Source of the DNA: an uncultured Hungatella sp. | GTDB taxonomy: Bacteria; Bacillota; Clostridia; Lachnospirales; Lachnospiraceae | Reading direction: 5' to 3' | Length of the DNA stretch: 64,000 nt | NCBI GenBank assembly: GCA_910588505.1 | Contig: CAJUPQ010000006.1 | Span: 9,054-73,053, forward strand | In this document: positions 1 through 8,351 of the stretch, piece by piece | How positions within the stretch are numbered: the first letter of the stretch is position 1 | How the letters are laid out: every line of letters begins with the position of its first letter | Program-made: the position numbers and the translations under genes | The notes under the pieces: generated by a model | Told to the model about the DNA's origin: nothing | The model's input: only the letters and a program-made list of their open reading frames with translations | The model's database searches: none

Positions 1-938
1 TGGAGCGGTGGCACCAGAAGACCTGGACCGGGAGGCAGATCCCCTACACCATCCTGGCCACGGCTTCTTCATATCTGGACTGGATACTGATGTGCCAGCC
101 TGATATAAGTCCCCTGTTTTCCGTGGAAATGATTCCGGTGGAGAGCCTGGTGGGCCAGGCTGTAGCCCGAAGGATCGAGAGGGAAGTGTCAGAGGATGAG
201 CTAAGGAGTCTTAACCTGGATATTTCCTATGATGAGGGGACGGAGCGGCTTTTGACAGAGCGGCTTTCTTTTCGGTATCCTTATGAGGCGGACATTGACC
301 TGCACACCAAGATATCCGTGTCCCAGTTAAAGAAACAGGGGCAGGATATTGATGATAAAAACAGTCTGTTTCAGCCTGTGATCCCGGAGTTTTTAAAGGA
401 GGAGGGGGAGAAGAAGGAGCCCGGCGGAGCCGTGAGAGGAAGCGCATACCACAGGGTCCTGGAACTTATCGATCTTCCTGCCATGACAAAGGAGGAGGAT
501 GTCAGGCAGTGGATCAGGCAGGCCTGCGGTGAGGGACGCATTGCAGAGGATGCCGCCAACATGGTAAAAGCGGAAAAGATCTGGAGATTTCTTCAGAGCC
601 CCATGGGAAAGCGCATGAGGCTTGCTCAGAAGGAGGGAAGGCTTCACCGGGAGCAGCAGTTTGTCATGGGGATACCGGCCCGGGACATGGGGCTTGGAAA
701 ATCTCCGGAGCTGGTGCTGATCCAGGGGATCATCGACGCCTGGATGGAGGATGATGACGGCCTTGTGCTTGTTGACTACAAGACGGACCGGATCGGAAAA
801 GGGCAGGAGGAGCTTTTGGTAAAACGATACCAGGTGCAGATGGATTACTATAAGAGGGCTCTGGAGCAGATGGTGAAAAGGCCGGTGAAGGAGATGGTGA
901 TCTATTCTTTGACTTTGCAGAAGGAGATTTTTGTGTAA
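1..938 (+). CDS. addA: AddA (RexA) helicase-nuclease subunit A, C-terminal part
   Basis: Partial gene: the frame is open from base 3, so the start lies upstream of the window. The visible ~311 residues are the C-terminal part of AddA, the UvrD-like helicase plus RecB-like nuclease subunit of the AddAB double-strand-break resection enzyme. The first residues (ATASSYLDWIL) match the segment before the nuclease domain. The RecB-family nuclease motif VDYKTDR, followed by YQVQMDYYKRAL, lies near the C-terminus and supplies metal-binding Asp and Lys. The protein ends 30 residues later, as AddA proteins usually do. addB would be expected upstream. No terminator is obvious after the stop; a repeat fragment follows within 40 bp. 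Confidence 0.9.
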   Translation, partial: ERWHQKTWTGRQIPYTILATASSYLDWILMCQPDISPLFSVEMIPVESLVGQAVARRIEREVSEDELRSLNLDISYDEGTERLLTERLSFRYPYEADIDLHTKISVSQLKKQGQDIDDKNSLFQPVIPEFLKEEGEKKEPGGAVRGSAYHRVLELIDLPAMTKEEDVRQWIRQACGEGRIAEDAANMVKAEKIWRFLQSPMGKRMRLAQKEGRLHREQQFVMGIPARDMGLGKSPELVLIQGIIDAWMEDDDGLVLVDYKTDRIGKGQEELLVKRYQVQMDYYKRALEQMVKRPVKEMVIYSLTLQKEIFV

Positions 939-977
939 TTTGTAATGGCAGGCGTATTTTTTCGTTACCATCTACGG

Positions 978-1009
978 CTCACTCAATAATACACCAATTC
1001 AACTCCCCA
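978..1009 (-). repeat. Fragment of the TTGAGTGAGCAAAG intergenic repeat (copy G)
   Basis: On the minus strand this reads TGGGGAGTTGAATTGG, then TGTATTATTGAGTGAG, which matches 29 of 32 positions of the copy at 7790-7821. It stops at GAGTGAGC and lacks the body of the element. It lies in the 237 bp gap between addA and serS. Confidence 0.7.
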
Positions 1010-1059
1010 TGAAAAGCAGCCAGTAAAAAAATTGAGCGCCCTAATTGGCAAAAAAGGGG

Positions 1060-1088
1060 TTTTCTTTCCCTATGATATGAGGTATAAT
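1060..1088 (+). promoter_or_regulatory. Probable serS promoter
   Basis: A perfect TATAAT at 1083-1088 has a weak TTTTCT 17 bp upstream. It lies 88 bp before serS and is the best -10 in the gap. No T-box core (GGTGGNACCGCG-type) was found in the leader. Confidence 0.4.
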
Positions 1089-1175
1089 CACACAAAGCAG
1101 GCCCCCGGGCATTGAGGCAAGGGCTCAGACGCGGCCAGAGAACAAAAGCGGGGACCGGATTATAGGAGGAAGATT

Positions 1176-2459
1176 ATGTTAGACATCAGATTTGTGAGAG
1201 AAAACCCGGAGGTGGTAAAGCAGAATATCCGGAATAAATTTCAGGAGGCCAAGCTTCCCTTGGTAGATGAGGTGATCGCCCTGGACAAGGCCAGCCGCGG
1301 CGCCAAGACGGAGGCGGACAATCTTCGGGCCAGCCGCAACAAGCTGTCCAAGCAGATCGGACAGCTTATGGGGCAGGGGAAGAAGGAGGAAGCCGAGGCC
1401 GTGAAAGCCCAGGTGGCGGCGAATGCGGCCCGCTTAGCAGAGCTGGAGACGCAGGAGGGGGAGCTTCAGGAGAAGATCTTAAAGATCATGATGACCATCC
1501 CAAATATCATTGACCCAAGCGTCCCTATCGGAAAGGACGACAGCGAGAATGTGGAGCTGGAGAAGTTCGGGGAGCCGGTGGTTCCGGATTTTGAGATCCC
1601 CTACCACACGGACATCATGAAAAGCTTTGACGGCATTGACCTGGACGCCGCCGGGAAGGTGGCTGGCAACGGGTTCTATTACCTGATGGGGGATATTGCC
1701 AGACTCCACTCCGCGGTGATTTCCTATGCCAGAGACTTTATGATCGATCGGGGATTTACCTACTGCGTGCCTCCCTTTATGATCCGCAGCAATGTGGTCA
1801 CCGGAGTTATGTCCTTTGCGGAGATGGATGCCATGATGTACAAGATCGAGGGGGAAGATCTGTACCTGATCGGAACCAGCGAGCACTCCATGATCGGAAA
1901 GTTTATTGACACCATCACGCCGGAGGAGCAGCTGCCAAAGACCCTTACCAGCTATTCCCCGTGCTTCCGCAAGGAGAAGGGCGCCCACGGCATTGAGGAG
2001 CGGGGCGTTTACCGGATCCATCAGTTTGAGAAGCAGGAGATGATCGTGGTATGCAGACCGGAGGAGTCCCCCATGTGGTATGACAAGCTGTGGAAGAACA
2101 CGGTGGATCTGTTCCGCTCCCTGGACATTCCGGTGAGGACCTTAGAGTGCTGTTCCGGCGATCTGGCGGACCTGAAGGTGAAGTCCTGCGACGTGGAGGC
2201 ATGGTCTCCCAGACAGAAGAAATACTTTGAGGTTGGTTCCTGCTCTAATCTGGGAGATGCCCAGGCCAGGCGGCTTAAGATCCGGGTGGACGGCGCTGAC
2301 GGCAAATATTTTGCCCACACCCTGAACAATACGGTGGTGGCTCCGCCCAGGATGCTCATCGCGTTTTTGGAGAATAATCTCCAGGCCGACGGCAGCGTCA
2401 GGATCCCTGATGTCTTAAGGCCCTATATGGGCGGGATGGATCAGATCCGGAGAAAATAG
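1176..2459 (+). CDS. serS: Seryl-tRNA synthetase
   Basis: Class II synthetase of 427 aa that charges tRNA-Ser (and tRNA-Sec if present) in the cytoplasm. The N-terminal ~110 residues form the Lys/Glu-rich long coiled-coil arm that binds the tRNA variable arm. The catalytic core follows: GTSEHSMIGKF, motif 2 (SPCFRKEKGAHGIEERG) and the motif 3 region TLNNTVVAPPRMLIAFLEN, ending in RPYMGG. Motif 3 differs from the common TLNGSGLAVGRTL form, a variant I associate from memory with Lachnospiraceae SerRS. AGGAGG lies 8 bp before the ATG. The gene stands alone and ends in a strong terminator. Confidence 0.95.
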   Translation: MLDIRFVRENPEVVKQNIRNKFQEAKLPLVDEVIALDKASRGAKTEADNLRASRNKLSKQIGQLMGQGKKEEAEAVKAQVAANAARLAELETQEGELQEKILKIMMTIPNIIDPSVPIGKDDSENVELEKFGEPVVPDFEIPYHTDIMKSFDGIDLDAAGKVAGNGFYYLMGDIARLHSAVISYARDFMIDRGFTYCVPPFMIRSNVVTGVMSFAEMDAMMYKIEGEDLYLIGTSEHSMIGKFIDTITPEEQLPKTLTSYSPCFRKEKGAHGIEERGVYRIHQFEKQEMIVVCRPEESPMWYDKLWKNTVDLFRSLDIPVRTLECCSGDLADLKVKSCDVEAWSPRQKKYFEVGSCSNLGDAQARRLKIRVDGADGKYFAHTLNNTVVAPPRMLIAFLENNLQADGSVRIPDVLRPYMGGMDQIRRK

Positions 2460-2474
2460 GACACAAACCGCGAA

Positions 2475-2509
2475 GGACCGGAGCAGGCGTACCTGTTCCG
2501 GTCCTTTTT
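2475..2509 (+). terminator. Rho-independent terminator of serS
   Basis: GGACCGGAGCAGG and CCTGTTCCGGTCC form a 13 bp stem (one G-U pair) around a CGTA loop, followed by five T. It lies 15 bp after the serS stop. Confidence 0.9.
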
Positions 2510-2538
2510 AATCTCTTCGGGTTCCATTCCCTGCAGGA

Positions 2539-3462
2539 TCATTTTTTCACGTCGATGACAGGGGGCGCGCTGTCCGTCATGTGGGGCTGTCCTGCGTAGG
2601 CGGCTTTTGCTTTTGCCTGTCTCACCTTTCGGGCCTCCGGCGTCACCTGGACCTGGACCCTGGTTTTTGTGTGCTCGGTTATAGCCTTTCGGGCCTCTTT
2701 TGCCTCCGCGTCCAGAAGAACTTTTCGGATAGAATCACCCTCCGGGAGATCGGCAGGGTTTGTCGGGGAGTCTAAAGAGCCATCTGCTGGAACACTCTCC
2801 TGGGCCGGAGTTTCTTGCGCCTCCCTGGCCTCTTCTTCGGTCACTTTGTCAACGGACTCCTCATCCAGCCCCATCTCGGCCTTCTTAGCTTCCTCCATCT
2901 CCTTTTCCGCCTTCTGTTTTTCCGCCTCTGTGGGCAGTTTCCGGTAATCGCCGCTTTTGGTGTAATCGCTCATGGTATCATCCAGGGCCGAAGCTTTGGC
3001 GTGCTCCTGTTTGATCAGTTCCAGTTTCTTGCCGCTGGGGATGTTTGGATTGTTCTTGATATCATTGACCCGGTCCAGAGCAGCCGCGGCGTGGGCGGCT
3101 TTGACCCGCTGCACCTCCTCCTTGGTCTTGCAGCTTTTCAGCTCCCTCTCATAGGCCTCACGCTCCATCTCCACAGCTTTAGCCTTCTTGTAGGTCTCAG
3201 GGTCATGTTCTTTTAGATATTCCATCTCCTGGGCGGTGAGCCGCTTGCCGGACATCATCTTCAGGTCGATCTGGGCGGCCATCTGTTTGGAGCCGTCTGA
3301 CTGAGACTCCCGTATCTCTTCCAGCCGGCTTCTGGTGCTGTCGTCTATGGATGTTTTTCCATCAGCGGCGTAGTCGCCGCTTGTCTGCTTTTTCTGCCAT
3401 TTCATCTTCATCTCCATACTTTTCGTATAGGAGTTGATGGAAGTGACCATCATAATACTCAT
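2539..3462 (-). CDS. Charged coiled-coil protein of unknown function
   Basis: I do not recognise a characterised family. The 307-residue protein is very rich in Lys, Glu, Ala and Gln, with no signal peptide or membrane segment. A helical, probably coiled-coil region spans about residues 45-215 (runs such as AEKQKAEKEMEEAKKAEM). A Pro/Asp-rich acidic linker (about 215-240) and a second charged helix lead to a Pro-containing tail ending in VIDVKK. The start is supported by AAAGGAGG 9 bp upstream of the ATG. It is monocistronic and convergent with serS. The composition would suit a structural or scaffold protein, but that is inference only. Confidence 0.75.
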   Translation of the reverse strand: MSIMMVTSINSYTKSMEMKMKWQKKQTSGDYAADGKTSIDDSTRSRLEEIRESQSDGSKQMAAQIDLKMMSGKRLTAQEMEYLKEHDPETYKKAKAVEMEREAYERELKSCKTKEEVQRVKAAHAAAALDRVNDIKNNPNIPSGKKLELIKQEHAKASALDDTMSDYTKSGDYRKLPTEAEKQKAEKEMEEAKKAEMGLDEESVDKVTEEEAREAQETPAQESVPADGSLDSPTNPADLPEGDSIRKVLLDAEAKEARKAITEHTKTRVQVQVTPEARKVRQAKAKAAYAGQPHMTDSAPPVIDVKK

Positions 3463-3595
3463 GGGGTATGCCTCCTTTCAAAATAAAATTTTCTCGAACA
3501 ACGTGTTGCAACTCTTATCTATATATCGTCAAAACCAGGAATATCTTAAATTTACACAGCGTTTTAGGAAGTCCCCGGTTTAGGGAATCTTTAAG

Positions 3596-3624
3596 TTGCT
3601 TTTTTTATGGAAAATCTTTATAAT
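3596..3624 (+). promoter_or_regulatory. Promoter of the LytTR two-component system
   Basis: TTGCTT and TATAAT are separated by 17 bp. The predicted transcript starts about 25 bp before the response-regulator ATG. Confidence 0.65.
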
Positions 3625-3655
3625 AATCTCAAAACCTTCAGAGGATGTGAGCAGA

Positions 3656-4387
3656 ATGTACCAGATAGCCCTGTGCGATGATGAGGAGAAGGAGCTTGAC
3701 CGCATTGAGACGTACCTTGCCGGATACCAGGATAAAAGGCAGACGCAAAAATACAGAGTCCGCCGCTTTACCAGCGGGGAAGCCATGGTGGATCTGATCA
3801 GAGAAGAGCTGTACATGCCAGATCTGATCCTTCTTGATATCTTTATGTCCGGTATAACAGGCATGGACGCGGCAAAAGAGATGCGCGGCATGGGATGCGG
3901 CGTGCCGATTATCTTTCTGACCACATCCAGGGACCACGCTCTCTGCGCCTATGAGGTGGACGCCGTCCAATATCTGGTAAAGCCTCTGGATCAGGACCGC
4001 TTTTATCACGCCATGGACTCGGCCATGAGCCGGATGCGAAAGGAACAGGAGAGCCAGATCGTCATAAAGGTGGCCGGGGGAGTGCGTCAGCTGAGCCCAA
4101 GCGATATCCTGTACTGCGAGTCCCAGAAAAACTATCAGATCCTGTATCTGGCAGGGGCGGAGTGCAGAGTTCGTATGACCACGGAAAACCTTTGGAAGCT
4201 TCTGGCGGATTTTCCTCAGTTTGGCAGATGCGGCCGTTCCTATATACTGAACATGGACCACATTATTTCTGTGGACCGGGAGGAGATCCTTATGGACAGC
4301 GGCAGGGCCATCTACATCCCCAGAAACAAGGCGACGGAATTTAAGAAGCGGTATTTTGCCTACTATTTCCAGCAGGGAAGGGCATAA
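3656..4387 (+). CDS. LytTR-type response regulator (AgrA/LytR family)
   Basis: Cytoplasmic DNA-binding response regulator of 243 aa. The N-terminal receiver domain (about 1-120) starts MYQIALCDDEEKEL with the acidic pair at D8-D9. It has the phospho-acceptor Asp61 in LILLDIFMSG and a conserved Lys in YLVKPLD. The C-terminal LytTR domain (about 140-240) contains DILYCESQKNYQILYL and FGRCGRSYILNMDHI, typical of this ten-strand DNA-binding fold. The ATG at 3656 is chosen because it begins the receiver fold and has AGAGG upstream; a TTG at 3596 would overlap the promoter. The histidine kinase follows 116 bp downstream, so the two form a cognate pair. The signal and target genes are unknown. Confidence 0.88.
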   Translation: MYQIALCDDEEKELDRIETYLAGYQDKRQTQKYRVRRFTSGEAMVDLIREELYMPDLILLDIFMSGITGMDAAKEMRGMGCGVPIIFLTTSRDHALCAYEVDAVQYLVKPLDQDRFYHAMDSAMSRMRKEQESQIVIKVAGGVRQLSPSDILYCESQKNYQILYLAGAECRVRMTTENLWKLLADFPQFGRCGRSYILNMDHIISVDREEILMDSGRAIYIPRNKATEFKKRYFAYYFQQGRA

Positions 4388-4434
4388 AACATACTGAAAA
4401 ATATCCCTGAAAACAGCCCAAATATCCCACTGTG

Positions 4435-4463
4435 TGGAAGTTCTCTTTTGAAAATGCTATAGT
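4435..4463 (+). promoter_or_regulatory. Possible internal promoter for the histidine kinase
   Basis: TGGAAG and TATAGT are separated by 17 bp in the 116 bp gap between regulator and kinase. The -35 is weak, so read-through from the upstream promoter may be the main source of transcript. Confidence 0.35.
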
Positions 4464-4503
4464 ATACCCGAATACGCCTATGGTCGAAGGAGGTTTGAAC
4501 GTT

Positions 4504-5817
4504 ATGCTGGGAGGTTCTTTTTGGGTTGCCCTTTTTCGAAATTCTATTAGTGTGGTGCTGATGTTGTGTTTTTTTCTGATGCTGGACCGGCCAAAAATCT
4601 CCATGAAAAAGGCCATATGGTGCTATGCGGCCTTCGGCGTCTCTCTTATCGCGTTTTACAGTCTGTGGTACGCTCTGTGGACGCCCAGTTTTGTCAAATT
4701 TGCTCCACTGTCAAGTCTTCCTGTCATTGGGATCTTCTGCACGCTTATGAGCAGCGATGCCATTTATTTATCTCTGTACAAGATAGCTTTGGCCTTTTAT
4801 TTGTTTTCTGTGGCCACATTTGTCGGCGTGGACTCGGCACGCTGGTGGTTTGACGGGAATCTGTGGGTGGATATCGCGGTGCGGTTTGTCTGTCTTGTGG
4901 TGATCCTTATTTTTACCTGGACAAAATTTCGGAGACAGTTTTTAAACGGCGTGGATTTTCTCATTGACGAGATGGACATGTTCAGTGCGGTCACTTTGTT
5001 TGTGTCCGTGATGACAGGGGCTGTCATGGCCTACTGGCCCAATCTCCAGGGATTTTCCATTTTCAATATGGTGCGGGCTTTTATGATCCTGTTTCTGGTG
5101 GGAGTTCTTCAGTACGCCATCCTTCATCTCTACGTTCATCTGGGGTATGAGCATTATTATCAGGCGGAGAAGGAGCTGCTTGAGATCAATGAACAGCTGC
5201 TCCACCGGCAGATGGAGATGATGCGGGAGTCGGAGAAGGAGGCAGCCAGGATCCGCCATGACGTGCGGCACCATACGCTGCTCATAAAAGAATATGTTCA
5301 GAAGGGAGAGTTTGAGGAGCTGATGGATTACCTGGACCAGTACGGCGAGGACGTAGAAAGCTGGAAAGCCCGGGACGTGTGCCGGAACCGTGCTGTCAAC
5401 AGTATCCTGACAGCTTATGCCAGAAAGGCGGAAATCCAAAATATCGACACCCATATGGATGTGAAGCTGTCAGAGGGGCTGGCGATCCGGGATGTGGATT
5501 GGATTGCCATCCTTGCCAATATGTTTGAAAACGCCATCCACGGCTGCGCCGCTTCCGGGGCAAGGGAGAGGAGCATCCGGATCTTTATCGCCCAGAAGAA
5601 AAACAAGGTGATCATCCAGTGCAGCAATACCAGCGGCCCGGTGTCTTTTGACAAAGGTTTGCCCCAGTCGTCCGATGGAGACGGCCTGGGAGTGTTCAGT
5701 ATCCGGAAGGCTGCCTCCCGCTACAATGGGGAGACTGATTTTTCCATGGAGGAAGGGCAGTTTATCACCAGGATCCTCCTGAACCTTTCCGTCCCCTCCC
5801 AGGGTAAAGACCTTTAA
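4504..5817 (+). CDS. GHKL-type sensor histidine kinase (AgrC/LytS-like)
   Basis: Membrane sensor kinase of 437 aa. About six hydrophobic segments fill residues 1-215. A coiled-coil linker follows, then the phospho-acceptor box with RIRHDVRHH (His about 252). The GHKL ATPase has an N-box NMFENAIHGC (about 339-348) and a G-box GDGLGVFSI (about 392). This layout is that of AgrC-type (HPK10) kinases that pair with LytTR regulators. The start at 4504 has AAGGAGG 10 bp upstream; a GTG 72 bp earlier has none. The stop overlaps the stop of the convergent rqcH by 4 bp, with no terminator between them. No peptide-pheromone precursor (agrD-like) is visible nearby. Confidence 0.88.
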   Translation: MLGGSFWVALFRNSISVVLMLCFFLMLDRPKISMKKAIWCYAAFGVSLIAFYSLWYALWTPSFVKFAPLSSLPVIGIFCTLMSSDAIYLSLYKIALAFYLFSVATFVGVDSARWWFDGNLWVDIAVRFVCLVVILIFTWTKFRRQFLNGVDFLIDEMDMFSAVTLFVSVMTGAVMAYWPNLQGFSIFNMVRAFMILFLVGVLQYAILHLYVHLGYEHYYQAEKELLEINEQLLHRQMEMMRESEKEAARIRHDVRHHTLLIKEYVQKGEFEELMDYLDQYGEDVESWKARDVCRNRAVNSILTAYARKAEIQNIDTHMDVKLSEGLAIRDVDWIAILANMFENAIHGCAASGARERSIRIFIAQKKNKVIIQCSNTSGPVSFDKGLPQSSDGDGLGVFSIRKAASRYNGETDFSMEEGQFITRILLNLSVPSQGKDL

Positions 5818-7556
5818 TCTGCCAGACGGGGGAGCGCGGCGGGATTGGCAAGCAGGGAGTAGTTGGTGTGGTAGATCACAAATCCCGGCGCTCCTCCCGC
5901 CGCCTTTTTTACATGCTTTCTCTGGATGTAGTCAATCTCCACTTTGTCGTTGTCCCGGCCCTTGGAATAGTAGGCGGCCAGCGCCCCCGCCTCCTCAAAG
6001 GTCTTGTCAGACAGTTCTTTTCCGTCGCATTTTACGATCACATGGGAGCCGGGGATTCCCTTGGCGTGGAACCACCAGTCATTGCCAGCGGCCACCTTAA
6101 AGGTCAGCTCCTCATTCTGATAATTGTTCTTTCCCACATAGATGTGAAAGCCGTCGGAGGAAAGGTAGTGGAACGGCCGGCTGGTGATCCTGGGCTTTTT
6201 CCCCTTGCCGTAATGGCGCTTGATATACCCATATTCCGTCAGTTCCTCCTTGATCTGGACCAGATCCTCCTCGTCCAGGGCGATATCCAGAGCTGTGCTG
6301 ATGGACTCTAAATGGTCGATCTCCTTTTTTGTCTCCAGAGTCAGGTCTGTCAGCGCTTCAAATGTGCGCTTTAGCTTGTTGTATTTGTCGAAAAACTTCT
6401 GTGAGTTTTCCCGGGCAGTCAGCTGTGGGTCCAGAGGAATGGTGATCTCCTGGCCGGTGTAGTAGTTTTGGCAGGTAAGCTGTTTTTCCCCTCCCGCAAG
6501 TTCGTAGCCGTAAGTATTTAGCAGTTCCCCGTAGACTTTGTACTTGTCCCGCTTTTCGGTGTCTTTCAGCTGCTTGATCTGCAGGTCATATTTCTTGTAA
6601 TTCCTCTCCAGAACCGTCTGAACCACGCGCCGCAGATCCGAGGATTTCTGGCGGATGCGGGTCATGGTGTTTTTTTCCGCGTAAAATTGTTCTAAAAGCA
6701 GGCTGATGTTTTTGAAAGGCCGGGCTTCATACTCCGCGCCCTCAAAGCAGGTGAGAGGCAGGGAGGCAAATTCCACCGGCTCCCCCCTTCGGTACACAAT
6801 TGCCGGGGAAAAATTCCCTGCCTGGACATCCTCCATCATCAGAGAGAGGGTGCGGTGTAGGTGGGTCAGCTCAGCCTCTGACAGCTCCTTGGCGGAGCGG
6901 TCGCCGTCAATGGAGGCCAGATGGCACAGTTCCTCCCCCATAATGGGGCTTATACCCGTAAGCTTTAAGTACAGCGCCTTCCTCACAGGGGCCGGGGCCT
7001 GGCCCATGAGCCGGGAAAACTCTTCAAGGGGAAGCCCAAAAGGATTCCCTTTCTCAGTGGTCTGGGGGATAAAGTATTCCCTTCCCGGCAATACCTCCCG
7101 AACAGAGCTCATCTGGGAGGACACATGCTTGATGCTGTCCAAGATAGTTCCGTCCTCTTTGCAGAAGATGATATTGCTGTGCTTGCCCATAAGCTCCACG
7201 ATCAGCCGCTTGCGGCACAGATCCCCCAGATCGTCCAGATGCTCGATCTCAAATTCGATGATCCGCTCAAGCCCCGGCTGGCTTACCTTTAAGATCCGTC
7301 CTGTGCCGATGTGCTTGCGCAGCAGCATACAGAAGTTGGGGGCTGTGAGAGGGCTGGTCTTATTTTTATCCGTGAGATAGATCAGGGGAAGGCTAGCGCT
7401 GGCGGATATGAGAAGCCGCAGGTTCTCCCGGTTATTTTTTATGGTAAATAAGAGTTCGTCTTTTTCCGGCTGGGCGATCTTATTGATCTTGCCGCCTTCC
7501 AGCTTTGTTTTCAGGTCTCTTGTCAGGTTCGCGATAACGATCCCATCAAATGCCAT
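5814..7556 (-). CDS. rqcH: RqcH / NFACT-family ribosome quality control factor
   Basis: A 580 aa NFACT protein (also annotated fibronectin-binding protein A or Rqc2 homolog). It binds stalled 50S subunits carrying nascent chains and recruits tRNA-Ala to add alanine tails. The NFACT-N domain begins MAFDGIVIANL. A long helical coiled-coil arm spans roughly 270-430. The NFACT-R region (about 445-560) contains HYLSSDGFHIYVGKNN and WWFHAKGIPGSHVIVK. The second ATG is chosen because AAGGA lies 9 bp before it but directly abuts the upstream ATG. The gene is transcribed alone from a promoter near 7711-7739. Confidence 0.9.
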   Translation of the reverse strand: MAFDGIVIANLTRDLKTKLEGGKINKIAQPEKDELLFTIKNNRENLRLLISASASLPLIYLTDKNKTSPLTAPNFCMLLRKHIGTGRILKVSQPGLERIIEFEIEHLDDLGDLCRKRLIVELMGKHSNIIFCKEDGTILDSIKHVSSQMSSVREVLPGREYFIPQTTEKGNPFGLPLEEFSRLMGQAPAPVRKALYLKLTGISPIMGEELCHLASIDGDRSAKELSEAELTHLHRTLSLMMEDVQAGNFSPAIVYRRGEPVEFASLPLTCFEGAEYEARPFKNISLLLEQFYAEKNTMTRIRQKSSDLRRVVQTVLERNYKKYDLQIKQLKDTEKRDKYKVYGELLNTYGYELAGGEKQLTCQNYYTGQEITIPLDPQLTARENSQKFFDKYNKLKRTFEALTDLTLETKKEIDHLESISTALDIALDEEDLVQIKEELTEYGYIKRHYGKGKKPRITSRPFHYLSSDGFHIYVGKNNYQNEELTFKVAAGNDWWFHAKGIPGSHVIVKCDGKELSDKTFEEAGALAAYYSKGRDNDKVEIDYIQRKHVKKAAGGAPGFVIYHTNYSLLANPAALPRLAD

Positions 7557-7626
7557 GGCAGTCATTCCTTCTTTCTTGATTTAAAATACGTGTTGAGTTT
7601 AAGTAGTTTCTAACCTGCTAGTAAAT

Positions 7627-7720
7627 CGCTGTGCGCGTCGGTGTGTCTTGTATTATAATTTGTCTCCAACCGTTAGGTTGCAGACCTGCGCACGCATCAG
7701 TGTGCTTCCTATTATAGAGG
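7627..7720. repeat. Two diverged direct repeats spanning the rqcH promoter region
   Basis: CTGTGCGCGTCGGTGTG near 7629 and CTGCGCACGCATCAGTGTG near 7686 are about 57 bp apart. Each is followed within about 10 bp by a TATTATA that reads TATAATA on the minus strand. This looks like a duplicated promoter plus initially transcribed segment. Confidence 0.5.
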
Positions 7721-7739
7721 ATTATCTTGTTATTGGCAA
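7711..7739 (-). promoter_or_regulatory. Probable rqcH promoter
   Basis: On the minus strand TTGCCA (7734-7739) and TATAAT (7711-7716) are separated by 17 bp and point at rqcH about 155 bp away. Confidence 0.6.
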
Positions 7740-7789
7740 GGTTACAGTTCAAATATATCAGGCAGACCTCCTGAAATGGTGTTATTCAT

Positions 7790-8100
7790 TGGGGAACTGA
7801 ATTGGTGTATAATTGAGTGAGCAAAGAGGGGCGAGGGTAGTCGTGATGCCAGTCAGAGAAGGGAAGGATGGTCCTGTCTGGGTTCAGATATGCCAAACAT
7901 TCCGATGAGCCCTTAAAGCGGGAACCAGTCGGGTATCATCAGCCGTAGGTTTTCACATCATAGTTATCGGAACGGATTCTGCCTGCCATATTTGGGGGCA
8001 GCCAAAAAGTACGTGTCAGAGTCTGCAAATGCCATAAACATGATCTTTTCATATGGTCATAATACGGCGGCCAACATGGTCACTGACCAACGCCAAATTT
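7790..8100 (+). repeat. Long copy (A) of the TTGAGTGAGCAAAG intergenic repeat
   Basis: It starts TGGGGAACTGAATTGG and has the terminal motif TTGAGTGAGCAAAG at 7813-7826. A ~115 bp segment (about 7847-7942) is shared with the copy at 29464-29686: both contain ATGCCAGTCAGAG, ATGCCAAACATTCCGATGAG and CAGTCGGGTATC. A second ~100 bp segment (about 8000-8100) matches the reversed copy at 32846-32978 through AGTCTGCAAATG and AATACGGC. No opposite terminal repeat is seen. The rest of the 7566-8266 gap holds no convincing gene. Confidence 0.75.
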
Positions 8101-8266
8101 ACAACACAAGTAAAAATCCCGAAAAACGCGGTCATTCTATGGTTTTCCATATGTTATAAAGCAAGCTGCGGAGTATCAGCAGGTGTATGCGAACATAAAA
8201 ACCCGAATACCCTGATCTACAAAAGAACGGAATCTTGATATTGCTTTCCTATTCCCGCAAAAGCAC

Positions 8267-8295
8267 TTGACCCCGCCCCTGTTTTCCGTTATACT
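8267..8295 (+). promoter_or_regulatory. queH promoter
   Basis: TTGACC and TATACT are separated by exactly 17 bp, 57 bp before the queH ATG. Confidence 0.8.
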
Positions 8296-8351
8296 AAACC
8301 ACAATTTTAAGGATCGCGGCAGAAAACCACATGGCCTGAAGGAGAGGACAT

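Noticed and set aside
939..1175. Possible T-box or other riboswitch leader before serS
   Set aside because: No T-box core, antiterminator or terminator pair is visible; only a repeat fragment and a -10 could be supported.
1479..2021. Long minus-strand frame (180 codons) inside serS
   Set aside because: It is antisense to a fully conserved gene; the long frame follows from codon bias on the coding strand.
3656..5817. agr-type quorum-sensing locus
   Set aside because: The regulator and kinase fit, but no agrB-like protease or short peptide precursor is present in the neighbouring DNA.
5811..5820. Loss of a stop codon or sequencing error where the kinase and rqcH overlap
   Set aside because: Both genes end in normal TAA stops whose complementary bases overlap by 4 bp; both proteins have normal C-termini.
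8053..8238. Small plus-strand frame of 61 codons in the rqcH-queH gap
   Set aside because: It has no ribosome site, overlaps the end of repeat copy A, crosses no conserved motif and has unnatural composition.
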